A stretch of DNA of 64,000 bases. Origin: Parvibaculum sp. (GTDB lineage: Bacteria > Pseudomonadota > Alphaproteobacteria > Parvibaculales > Parvibaculaceae). Below are positions 17,495 to 24,881 of the stretch, in pieces. Below the pieces are notes generated by a model. It did not search any database. It saw only the letters and a list, made by a program, of their open reading frames with translations, and was not told where the DNA came from. The stretch is from contig JAEPQD010000001.1 of assembly GCA_017642695.1 (NCBI GenBank), positions 2,330,316 to 2,394,315 on the forward strand, written 5' to 3'. Both the position numbers and the translations under genes were made by a program. The stretch's first letter is position 1. Every line of letters starts with the position of its first letter.

Positions 17495-18787
17495 TCAATT
17501 CTGTACCGGCTTTTCTTGAGCGTCGATCAGAGTGCGTACCGGGCCTGCCGCGTAAAGGCTCGCAAATCCGAAAATCGAGGACAAGGTGATCGCGAGATAG
17601 GCTGTCTGATAGCCACCCGCCGTTACATAGAGGAAACCAAGAAGTGCAGGCCCCGCTGCATTCGCACAGGTCGTGATCATCTGCGACACCGAGAGAATGC
17701 GCGCATAGGCTTTCAATCCGAAAGCCTCGGCCATGATGAGCGGCTGCATCATTTGCATGTTGCCCACCGTCGTTCCGAAGAGTGCCGAAACGATGAAGAG
17801 CGCAACAGGCCCTTCGGCAAAGGCAAAAAGTGCAAATGCCAGACCCTGCAGCACATAGATGCCGAACAGGTACGTTTTCGAAGCAACCCGCGTCAGAAGC
17901 GATCCGCCGACAAGCCGTCCCGCGATGCTCGATGCTGCCATCACCGATACCGCAAGCGCAGCGATGTGATCGTCGCCCGTACGCGTCGCAACGAGACGAA
18001 ACTGATGCGCCAGTGCTCCAACCTGCGCCATCATTGAGAAGACGAACGCTGTCGTGCAGAGAATGAAGAAACGGCTCCGGACTGCTTCCTCGAAGGAAAT
18101 CCCGTCCGGCGGCATCGGGCTTCCGTCCGCACTTCTTCGCGGCGGGTCTCCATCGGGCGACAAACCGATCGCTTCGGGGCTTGCGCGCAGCATGATGAGC
18201 GCAATCGGAACCACACCGATAACCAGGATCAGCGCAAGCCAGTAGGCCGCCTCTCCGAGCCCGTAGCGTTCGACGAGTGTCGCCGAAAGAGGCGTAAAGA
18301 CGATGCCGCCGAGCGAAAGACCGGTCGAGGCGTACGCAATCGCCTTCGAGCGCTGACGAGTGAACCAGCGCGCTACGATCGTCATGCCTGGGATCACGGC
18401 GACGGCAGCGTTTCCGACACCGAACAGAACGTAGAAACCGTAAAGTTGCCAAAGCTCACCGACGTGGCCGGCGCTCGCGAGAACGGCCGCGGAGAGAAAG
18501 GCGCCGAACGTTACGACCCATCGGGGGTCGTAGCGGTCGAGCAGCCAACCGACGCCCAGTCCCGCGACGCCGGACGAAATGAAAAACAGGGCGGTCGCAT
18601 TCGATGTCGCGGAAACGGAGAACCCGCCTTCGGCGACGAAGGCTTTCAGGAAAATCGACAGGTTGTAGAAGATCAGACCGCAGGAGACGGTGTGAATGAC
18701 AAAAACCGTGCCGACGACATACCAGCCGTAGAAGATCGGGCCGCGCGCCGGGGCACGCGGGCTTTCTGGCACCTGGCCAGCTTCCAT
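17495..18787 (-). CDS. MFS transporter, monocarboxylate/oxalate-formate type
   Basis: A 430-residue 12-span inner-membrane carrier. The MFS signature is in LLDRYDPRWVV between helices 2 and 3. The N-terminal GPIFYGWYVVGTVFVIHTVSCGLIFYNLSIF matches the oxalate/formate antiporter-like group. It is a clear paralog of the carrier at 19443-20729, with matching N-terminus, the shared SVSATS, DGDP and AHQFRLVATR motifs, and the same length. The gene between the two encodes a gamma-carbonic anhydrase. Substrate is likely a small organic acid, not determinable here. Confidence 0.88.
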   Translation of the reverse strand: MEAGQVPESPRAPARGPIFYGWYVVGTVFVIHTVSCGLIFYNLSIFLKAFVAEGGFSVSATSNATALFFISSGVAGLGVGWLLDRYDPRWVVTFGAFLSAAVLASAGHVGELWQLYGFYVLFGVGNAAVAVIPGMTIVARWFTRQRSKAIAYASTGLSLGGIVFTPLSATLVERYGLGEAAYWLALILVIGVVPIALIMLRASPEAIGLSPDGDPPRRSADGSPMPPDGISFEEAVRSRFFILCTTAFVFSMMAQVGALAHQFRLVATRTGDDHIAALAVSVMAASSIAGRLVGGSLLTRVASKTYLFGIYVLQGLAFALFAFAEGPVALFIVSALFGTTVGNMQMMQPLIMAEAFGLKAYARILSVSQMITTCANAAGPALLGFLYVTAGGYQTAYLAITLSSIFGFASLYAAGPVRTLIDAQEKPVQN

Positions 18788-18880
18788 GGTTTGGCTCCGG
18801 TTCGTCGGATTAAATAAATGGCTCGATATGACCTAAATAGCGTTTTCGGTCAGCGCACCCAAGCAGAATCTTGAGAGCGG

Positions 18881-19450
18881 CTAGCTTCTCGTCGTCAGCA
18901 GGTTCATTTCCTCGGCCATTGCTTGCCGGAAATCTTTCCTCTCCGTCACCCGATGGTCGCCTTGCCGATAGGCAAGTGCATTCTCGTAGTAGAAGCGGGC
19001 ATTCATCACGTTGGCGACACTGTTGTCGCGTGTCTTGATAACGCGAGCCGGTGCACCGGCAACGATAGAGTTTTCCGGGATGACCGTACCTTCCGTGACG
19101 ATGGAGTGGCCGGCGACAATGGAATTGCGGCCGACCTTCACGCCGTCCATCAGAGTTGAATTGATACCGATGAGGCAGGCGTCGCCAATCTCCGCGCCGT
19201 GGATTGTGCAGTGATGCGTGATCGAACAGTTGTCGCCAATGACGGTCGGCGTTTCATTGCCGACATGGATCATGACGAAATCCTGGATATTGGTACGCTT
19301 GCCGATAAGGACTTCGTGCATCTCGCTGCGGATGACGACATAAGGCCACAACGATGCCCCTTCGCCGATATGAACATTGCCGTAAACAAGTGCCGTCTCG
19401 TGGATAAAAGCGGCATTATCGAGCGTAACACCGGGGCCGAACTTACGCAT
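18881..19450 (-). CDS. Gamma-class carbonic anhydrase-like protein
   Basis: A 189-residue left-handed beta-helix protein. The three metal-ligand histidines are present in the family positions, in IQDFVMIHVG and ITHHCTIHG, followed by GDACLIGINSTLMDG. This is the pattern of gamma-carbonic anhydrase/YrdA/PaaY proteins; PaaY-type members can be thioesterases. Its start overlaps the stop of the upstream MFS gene by 8 bp, so the two are almost certainly co-translated. Coupling to two carriers suggests a role linked to CO2/bicarbonate or acyl-CoA handling (inference). Confidence 0.88.
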   Translation of the reverse strand: MRKFGPGVTLDNAAFIHETALVYGNVHIGEGASLWPYVVIRSEMHEVLIGKRTNIQDFVMIHVGNETPTVIGDNCSITHHCTIHGAEIGDACLIGINSTLMDGVKVGRNSIVAGHSIVTEGTVIPENSIVAGAPARVIKTRDNSVANVMNARFYYENALAYRQGDHRVTERKDFRQAMAEEMNLLTTRS

Positions 19451-20729
19451 GAGATTTGCTTTCGATCAGAGCCCGCACCGGGCCACCGGCCAGAATGAGA
19501 AGGAACGCAAAAACGGAGGCCGCGGCCATGACGAGAAAGGCGACGCCGTACCCGTCAAGCCACTCGTAGAGAAATCCGACTGCAGCCGGGCCGATGGCGA
19601 CACCTGCCGTCATGAAAAGCTGGTTGAACGAGTAGATGCGGCCGTATGCCTTTAACCCGAAGGCTTCGGCAAGCATCAGCGGTTGCATCATCAGGAGATT
19701 TCCAACTGTCACTCCGAAGATCAATGTCGCGGCAATCAGCATCGGCGTGGTGTCGGCTGCAGCATAGAAAGTGAGTGCCAGACCCTGAACGATGACAAGC
19801 GCAAGGACAAAATTTCGCGATGGAATCCATGTGAGCGCCCAGCCACCCGCCAGTCGTCCGACGATGCTCGCCATTGCCATGGTAGCGACCGCCAGCGCAG
19901 CCGTGTCGTCGCTGCCGCTGCGCGTTGCGACGAGACGAAACTGGTGAGCAATGACACCGACCTGTGCCATCATTGCGAAGATATAAGCCAGAGTCGAAAA
20001 TACGAAAAAACGGCTGCGGATCGCCGCATCGAAGTCGATGCCATCGGCTGGAAGGGGGGCTCCGCTCGCATCGCGAAGAATGGGATCTCCGTCGGGACCG
20101 AGACCGATTGCCTGCGGCGAAGGCCGTACGAACAGCCATGCAACAGGGATAATGCCGATGATGAAGCCCGTCGCGAGCCAGGGAGTGGCGCCCTGCAGCC
20201 CAAACTCGTCGATCAGCTTGGCGGCCACAGGCGTCAGCAATATTCCGCCAAGCGAGAGCCCCGTCGATGCAATGGAGAGAGCAACGGAACGTCGCCGCGC
20301 AAACCATCTCGCAACAAGCGTTGTGCCTGGGATGAGCGCGGCGCCCGCATAGCCGATGCCGAATAGAATGTAGAAGGCATAGAGCTGCCACAGCTCGGTG
20401 ACATATCCGGCGCCGAGCGTCGCGACGGCGCTCATGAACGCTCCCGCCGTTATGACCCACCGCGGGTCGTAGCGGTCGATCAGCGATGCAACGCCCAGTC
20501 CGGCAATACCCGACGAAACGAAGAAGCAGGCCGTCGCGCCCGACGTAGCGGAAACAGAGAAGCCTTTCTCGACTACAAAGGCTTTCAGATAGACCGACAG
20601 ATTGTAGAAGCCGAGCCCCGCCGTCACAGTCATGATGACGAGTACCGCAGCAACGACATACCAGCCGTAGAAGAGACCGGTGCCCGGAGGTTGACCGCCG
20701 TTCCTGTCGATGGCGCTTTCCGCGCTCAT
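19443..20729 (-). CDS. MFS transporter, paralog of 17495-18787
   Basis: A 428-residue 12-span carrier with the MFS loop SLIDRYDPRWVI and the N-terminal GTGLFYGWYVVAAVLVIMTV. It shares the whole layout and many stretches with the other carrier in the cluster, so the pair arose by duplication. An insertion or capture of the gamma-carbonic anhydrase gene between them came at the same time or later. The gene is first in the minus-strand run MFS-gammaCA-MFS-CoA lyase. Its stop lies inside the start of the carbonic anhydrase gene. Confidence 0.88.
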   Translation of the reverse strand: MSAESAIDRNGGQPPGTGLFYGWYVVAAVLVIMTVTAGLGFYNLSVYLKAFVVEKGFSVSATSGATACFFVSSGIAGLGVASLIDRYDPRWVITAGAFMSAVATLGAGYVTELWQLYAFYILFGIGYAGAALIPGTTLVARWFARRRSVALSIASTGLSLGGILLTPVAAKLIDEFGLQGATPWLATGFIIGIIPVAWLFVRPSPQAIGLGPDGDPILRDASGAPLPADGIDFDAAIRSRFFVFSTLAYIFAMMAQVGVIAHQFRLVATRSGSDDTAALAVATMAMASIVGRLAGGWALTWIPSRNFVLALVIVQGLALTFYAAADTTPMLIAATLIFGVTVGNLLMMQPLMLAEAFGLKAYGRIYSFNQLFMTAGVAIGPAAVGFLYEWLDGYGVAFLVMAAASVFAFLLILAGGPVRALIESKSHA

Positions 20730-20891
20730 GGATACCTCCCTTGCCGGTCTCCGCCGGGTTGAGCCTAGATAAACATCCGATGTCGGCGCGCCAAGAACAA
20801 AAGGTGTTGCGGTAGCGCGGTCTGGCGCATTCCGCTAATCATGGGGCCATACCGGCATTCGGAAAGACCGGAAATACAGGGAGAAATACTG

Positions 20892-21509
20892 ATGAAATTG
20901 TACAATTCGATCGGACCGAACCCTCGCGTCGTGAAGATGTTCATGCAGGAGAAGGGCATCGAACTGCCGATGGTCGAGGTCGACCTGATGCAGGGTGAGA
21001 ATCGCAAGGAACCCTACCTCGCCAAGAACCCGGCCGGGCAGCTCCCCGCGCTCGAACTGGACGATGGCAGCTATCTCGCGGAAATCACCGCCATCTGCGA
21101 GTATCTGGACGAAAAATATCCCGGCGGTTCGCTGATTGGTACGACGCCCGAGGAGCGGGCGGAAACACGCATGTGGACCCGACGCGTTGACCTGAATGTG
21201 TGTGAACCGCTGGCGAACGGATTCCGGTTCTCCGAAGGTCTTCCGCTTTTCAAGGACCGCATGCGTTGCCTTCCGGAGGCGGCGGACGGCCTCAAGGCGA
21301 TCGCACAGGACAAGCTCGCCTGGTTCGACAAGCTGCTGGCAGGCAAGGACTACCTCGCAGGCAAACGGATGACTCTTGCGGACATCCTGCTTTTCGGCTT
21401 TCTCGATTTCGGTGCCGCCGTCGGTCAGCCGCTCAACCCCGAATTCAGGAATCTCGGCGCCTGGTTTGAACGAATGAAAGGCCGGGCCTCGGCTGCCGCA
21501 ACCGCTTAG
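20892..21509 (+). CDS. Glutathione S-transferase family protein
   Basis: A 205-residue cytosolic GST. The N-terminal thioredoxin-like domain begins MKLYNSIGPNPRVVKMF, with Ser6 as the candidate GSH-activating residue, then the cis-Pro loop NPAGQLPALELDDG and LAEITAICEYLDEKY. The helical C-terminal domain includes YLAGKRMTLADILLF. ATG 20892 is preceded by AGGGAGA; the longer frame starting at 20841 is not needed. A strong terminator follows 10 bp after the stop, so it is monocistronic. Confidence 0.9.
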   Translation: MKLYNSIGPNPRVVKMFMQEKGIELPMVEVDLMQGENRKEPYLAKNPAGQLPALELDDGSYLAEITAICEYLDEKYPGGSLIGTTPEERAETRMWTRRVDLNVCEPLANGFRFSEGLPLFKDRMRCLPEAADGLKAIAQDKLAWFDKLLAGKDYLAGKRMTLADILLFGFLDFGAAVGQPLNPEFRNLGAWFERMKGRASAAATA

Positions 21510-21518
21510 GAGCACAAT

Positions 21519-21552
21519 GCCGGGTTCCCGCCTGCGGAACCCGGCTTTTTCT
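21519..21552 (+). terminator. Rho-independent terminator of the GST gene
   Basis: A perfect 10-bp stem GCCGGGTTCC / GGAACCCGGC with a 7-base loop is followed by TTTTTCT. It lies 9 bases after the GST stop codon and separates that gene from the secreted-protein pair. Confidence 0.9.
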
Positions 21553-21639
21553 CTAGGCAGGGCTTGCCTCCCGCCACAATTTCGCCAAGCTAGTAAAAAA
21601 GTCTTACTAGTTCGAGGGGGAAGTCATGGGAGGAAAACC

Positions 21640-22032
21640 TTGAAGTATCTCGTACAGTTGTGCCTTGCGCTGGGGCTCGCGCTCGTCGGAACCGTTATGT
21701 TGCCGGCGGGAGTTCATGCGCAGGATGTCCCTGAATGTATCGACACGGATGATCAGACACGCAACAACCCGGCAGCAACGGCCCAGTGGTGGTCGCGCCG
21801 GTCTGCGGAAGAAAAGAAGTACATAAGCGAACTTCCTTGCGAGGAGCGCTTTATTCCAATGATCTGTATCTTCCTGTTCGATCCGAACCTCAGGGATTGC
21901 ACGAACCGCCGGGTTGCCGAATACCGCGCGGACAGAGCTTGTTCCAAGAAGGGCCATGCGCTCCTCTCGGAGGAACATGCGGCCTGCAAGGAAGACTTCA
22001 AGAAATCCTTCTCGCCGCCGTTTCCCGGCTGA
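21640..22032 (+). CDS. Secreted six-cysteine protein, first of a tandem pair
   Basis: A 130-residue exported protein of unknown function. It most likely starts at TTG 21640, preceded by GGGAGGAAAACC, which gives a clean signal peptide ending GVHAQ. The mature protein has six cysteines in the order PEC, LPC, MIC, RDC, RAC, AAC, and the core ELPCEERFIPMICIFLFDP. The next gene encodes a close paralog with all six cysteines in register, so three structural disulfides are likely in the periplasm. I do not recognise the family. Confidence 0.75.
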   Translation: MKYLVQLCLALGLALVGTVMLPAGVHAQDVPECIDTDDQTRNNPAATAQWWSRRSAEEKKYISELPCEERFIPMICIFLFDPNLRDCTNRRVAEYRADRACSKKGHALLSEEHAACKEDFKKSFSPPFPG

Positions 22033-22050
22033 CGATAGCGGAGAAAGCGA

Positions 22051-22461
22051 ATGAAGATTCTGGTTCGGAGTTGCCTCGCGTTCGGCCTGGCGCTTACAGG
22101 AATTTTCTTCTTCGCGAACGGGTCCGAGGCTCAGAGCGCTTCGGACCCCATTCCCGATTGCATCAACAGCGAGACGAACGGAACGCGTCCTGCTGATGGC
22201 ATTGCGTGGTGGGGAAGGCGCACGGCAGAGCAGAAGAAATATATTCGCGAGTTGCCCTGCAACGAGCGCTATATTCCCATGGTATGCATTTTCCTGTGGG
22301 ATCCCGATCTCCGTGGCTGCACCAACAAGGGTGTCGCCGAGTACCGGGCCGACAAGGAATGCACAAGACAGGGTTATGAGCTTCTGAGCGCCGAGCACGT
22401 CGCCTGCAAGGAGCGTTTCAAGAAGACCTTCGTCCCGCCTTTCCCAAGTACGACTTCGTAG
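22051..22461 (+). CDS. Secreted six-cysteine protein, second of a tandem pair
   Basis: A 136-residue paralog of the preceding protein. The signal peptide MKILVRSCLAFGLALTGIFF ends near SEAQ. The core ELPCNERYIPMVCIFLWDP and the spacing of the six cysteines match the first copy, as does the Trp-rich AWWGRRTAEQKKYI before it. It has its own GGAG-type ribosome binding site 18 bp after the first gene's stop, so the two form an operon. Function unknown; local gene duplication is evident. Confidence 0.78.
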   Translation: MKILVRSCLAFGLALTGIFFFANGSEAQSASDPIPDCINSETNGTRPADGIAWWGRRTAEQKKYIRELPCNERYIPMVCIFLWDPDLRGCTNKGVAEYRADKECTRQGYELLSAEHVACKERFKKTFVPPFPSTTS

Positions 22462-22510
22462 GAGGGGCCGGCGGCGTCGAACGGCCGGTTCGGAAGAGAG
22501 GCTGGGGATA

Positions 22511-22930
22511 ATGAGCGCGACGAACGAAAGGCTGGCGGCCCTCGATCCCGATTGGGAGTCGCCCGCGGCAGTGACGCTCGGCAAGACAGTGCTCGAGAAG
22601 GATGCCGAGCGCGGCTATATCCGGGCATCCTTTGTGGCCGGCGACAATTTTTTGAATCGCGGCGGTCGCGTCTTTGGCGGCTTCCTCTCTGCCATGCTCG
22701 ACGGCCTTTGCGGCCACGCTGTTCGCCTCACGCATGAGAAGCCCGGCACGCCCCAGGTGACGCTTGAGCTCAAGACAAGCTTTGTTGGCCGTGCCGACAA
22801 GGGCACGCTCATCGGCGAAGGCTGGGTCCGGCACCGCGGCAAGTCGATCGCCTTTGCTGAAGCAGAGCTCCGCAACGAAGCAGGCGATCTCGTGGCTAGG
22901 GCCAGCGCCACCTTCAAGATCGGCGCCTGA
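22511..22930 (+). CDS. PaaI-family hotdog thioesterase
   Basis: A 139-residue acyl-CoA thioesterase of the PaaI/YdiI group. The hotdog signature is RGGRVFGGFLSAMLDGLCGHAV near residues 45-65, with Asp as the likely catalytic acid. TLELKTSFVGRADKG and AFAEAELRNEAGDLVARASATF complete the domain, which spans the whole protein. The ATG follows AGAGGCTGGGGATA. It is the last protein gene before tRNA-Ser and lies outside the integrated element. Confidence 0.85.
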   Translation: MSATNERLAALDPDWESPAAVTLGKTVLEKDAERGYIRASFVAGDNFLNRGGRVFGGFLSAMLDGLCGHAVRLTHEKPGTPQVTLELKTSFVGRADKGTLIGEGWVRHRGKSIAFAEAELRNEAGDLVARASATFKIGA

Positions 22931-22990
22931 TAGCATTCTGGCCCCGTTTTCGGTTGAGAAAGATGCTGTCAGCCGATAACCAGTGCAGAG

Positions 22991-23080
22991 GGAAGGGTGG
23001 CCGAGTGGTTTAAGGCACCGGTCTTGAAAACCGGCGTGGGTTCACGCCCACCGTGGGTTCGAATCCCACCCCTTCCGCCA
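22991..23080 (+). tRNA. tRNA-Ser (anticodon UGA)
   Basis: A 90-nt tRNA with acceptor stem GGAAGGG/CCCTTCC, discriminator G and an encoded CCA. The anticodon arm CCGGT-CTTGAAA-ACCGG gives anticodon TGA. The long variable arm (GTGGG TTCAC GCCCAC) and TpsiC arm GTGGGTTCGAATCCCAC are typical of class II serine tRNAs. Its 3' end is the integration target of the neighbouring element. Confidence 0.97.
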
Positions 23081-23081
23081 G
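23067..23081 (+). repeat. Left attachment site core (attL)
   Basis: The 15-mer CACCCCTTCCGCCAG covers the last 14 bases of tRNA-Ser plus one base. It is repeated exactly at 38537-38551, directly beyond the integrase gene. Flanks of the two copies differ on both sides, which defines the crossover core. Confidence 0.85.
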
Positions 23082-23215
23082 AAAACAAACAAAATCAATG
23101 GCTTAAGGTGTGTTTTCGGACCTTACCCACGATCTAGCCCACAAACATTCAGGGCCTAATCGCCCGCTGTCAGTGGCCGCCTGCCGCGGCGTAATTATGT
23201 TGCCGAGCGTCCCGC

Positions 23216-23653
23216 ATGAGTGAAAGCCCGCCCCGGTCGACCATCCCAATCGCGCGGTTCGACGGCCGCCAGGTTCTCCCCCTTCGCGCCGAAATCGACA
23301 CGCTGGCCGATTGCCTCGATCATGGCCGTGCGCTTTATGTGCGCTGCGGTTGCAATCCGCGCATCGTCGAGGTTTTCCCGGAGCGCCTTCTCGCGTTGCC
23401 CAACCCGCCCGGGGAATCGACGCGCCTTTCCGAATTGCGGCCTTGGCTGACGTGCAAGAAATGCTGGCGCCGTGAACGGCTCACCGTCCGCGCGGGCGAG
23501 GAATGGCGCGGCGGGCTCATTCCGCGCAAGCCGCAACCGGTCAAGCAATTCATCCGGCATGCGCCCACGCCTACGCTCGGCGGACCGCGTGAGCCCTTCA
23601 CGCCAGCGCCGGGCGGGCCGAAAGGACGCAAGCGCGTCTTCAAGGCGCGATAG
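23216..23653 (+). CDS. Hypothetical protein with a Cys-pair zinc-site candidate
   Basis: A 145-residue basic protein of unknown function. CGC (near residue 43) and CKKC (near residue 80) could form a C4 zinc-binding site. The C-terminal 50 residues are Pro/Arg-rich and probably disordered. The ATG at 23216 has only weak ribosome-binding sequence. It is the leftmost gene of the element, 135 bp from attL, and the anchored nuclease gene follows 22 bp later on the same strand, so they may be one transcript. Confidence 0.6.
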   Translation: MSESPPRSTIPIARFDGRQVLPLRAEIDTLADCLDHGRALYVRCGCNPRIVEVFPERLLALPNPPGESTRLSELRPWLTCKKCWRRERLTVRAGEEWRGGLIPRKPQPVKQFIRHAPTPTLGGPREPFTPAPGGPKGRKRVFKAR

Positions 23654-23675
23654 GTGCTCGGGAGGACGAAGAGCC

Positions 23676-24140
23676 ATGCCAAGACGCCGCTTCCCGCGCA
23701 CCTTTCCCCGGTTGATCCGCAACGCGCAGACGTGGAGCGGCCTTGCGCTCGCGCTGCTGATCGTCGTCGGTAGCCTCGCCTGGGACGCCTTTGGCCACTT
23801 GCTGCAGCCGGCGGAACCGGCGGCCGGCACCTACACGGTTTACGACGGCGACACGATCACGATATCCGGCGAGCGGATCCGCATCATGGGCCTAGACACG
23901 CCGGAAATCGGCCGGGGCGCACGCTGTGCGTCGGAGGATCGCCTGGCCACCGCCGCGCGTAACGAGCTGCGCAGGCTGCTGAGAGGCGCAGATATCACCC
24001 TGAGGCGCGACGGCTCGGACCGCTACGGCCGGACCCTTGCCTATGTCTACGCGGACGGGCAGGACGTGGCGAAGGCGTTGATAGATGCCGGATTGGCGCG
24101 GCCCTATGACGGCGGCCGCCGGGAAGGCTGGTGCGACTAA
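23676..24140 (+). CDS. Membrane-anchored thermonuclease (SNase) homolog
   Basis: A 154-residue protein with a basic N-terminus, one membrane span at about residues 20-38 (SGLALALLIVVGSLAWDAF), then a staphylococcal-nuclease-like domain. VYDGDTITISGERIRIMGLDTPEI carries the Ca2+-binding Asp residues and the first active-site Arg region; RYGRTLAYVYADGQDVAKALIDAG carries the second. It is likely exported or periplasm-facing and degrades DNA or RNA there. ATG 23676 follows GGGAGGACGAAG. The stop overlaps the convergent SRAP gene by 4 bp. Confidence 0.85.
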   Translation: MPRRRFPRTFPRLIRNAQTWSGLALALLIVVGSLAWDAFGHLLQPAEPAAGTYTVYDGDTITISGERIRIMGLDTPEIGRGARCASEDRLATAARNELRRLLRGADITLRRDGSDRYGRTLAYVYADGQDVAKALIDAGLARPYDGGRREGWCD

Positions 24141-24784
24141 ACCGGCTCGATGCACGCCTCACCCTGGTTCTTCACGCTGTTCACATAGGTCGAGACTTTC
24201 CGCGCCTCGATCCAATCGGCAGGACAGGGCCGCAAGAGATCCTCGCCGCCGCGGGCGCTTAGCCAGGCGTCGAGATCGTACTTGCCGAGAATGACCGGCA
24301 TGCGGTTATGGATCGGCGCCATCGTCTCGTTTGCGTCTGTCGTGACGATTGTGCAGGAAAGTGTTTCTTCTCCGCCTTCCTCTCGCGCCCCCCAGAGCCC
24401 GGCGAAACTCAGTGGCATGCCGTCTGCGCGCGTGATGTAGAAGGGCTGCTTCTTCCCGTCGACTGTTTTCCACTCGAAGAATCCGGACGCCGGGACGATG
24501 CAGCGCCGCGACTTGAAAGCCGAGCGAAACATCGGCTTCGTGGCCACGGTGTCGGCCCGCGCATTGAACGTCGCCGGCAGCTTGTTCTCCGCCTTCCACC
24601 ATGAAGGGATCAGCCCCCAGCGCATAGTCGAGGCGAAGCGCCCTTTAGCGTCGGCCCGAACCGTGAGCACCTGCGTCGTCGGCGCGATGTTGAAGCGCGG
24701 TTCGAGATTGAGTGGCGCCCCGGTGAGGCCGTAGAGCTCCACGAGCTGCTGCCAGGATAGATGCTGGGTAAAGCGTCCGCACAT
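24137..24784 (-). CDS. SOS response-associated peptidase (SRAP/YedK-HMCES family)
   Basis: A 215-residue SRAP-domain protein. The catalytic residues are all visible: Cys2 after Met removal, Asn74 in ATFNARAD, Glu104 in GFFEWK and His159 in APIHNRMPVIL. YedK/HMCES proteins form a covalent thiazolidine crosslink with abasic sites in single-stranded DNA, shielding them during replication. Carriage on a replicating mobile element suggests protection of its single-stranded intermediates (inference). It is convergent with the nuclease gene and divergent from the AlbA_2 gene. Confidence 0.92.
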   Translation of the reverse strand: MCGRFTQHLSWQQLVELYGLTGAPLNLEPRFNIAPTTQVLTVRADAKGRFASTMRWGLIPSWWKAENKLPATFNARADTVATKPMFRSAFKSRRCIVPASGFFEWKTVDGKKQPFYITRADGMPLSFAGLWGAREEGGEETLSCTIVTTDANETMAPIHNRMPVILGKYDLDAWLSARGGEDLLRPCPADWIEARKVSTYVNSVKNQGEACIEPV

Positions 24785-24881
24785 AAGCGAAGCCTAGCCG
24801 TGCGGCGAATACGAAGAAAGCCTGCCACTATAGTTTCCGTACCCGCTTGGCTGGAAGGTAGGGTTCGGGTATCTAGTGTAA

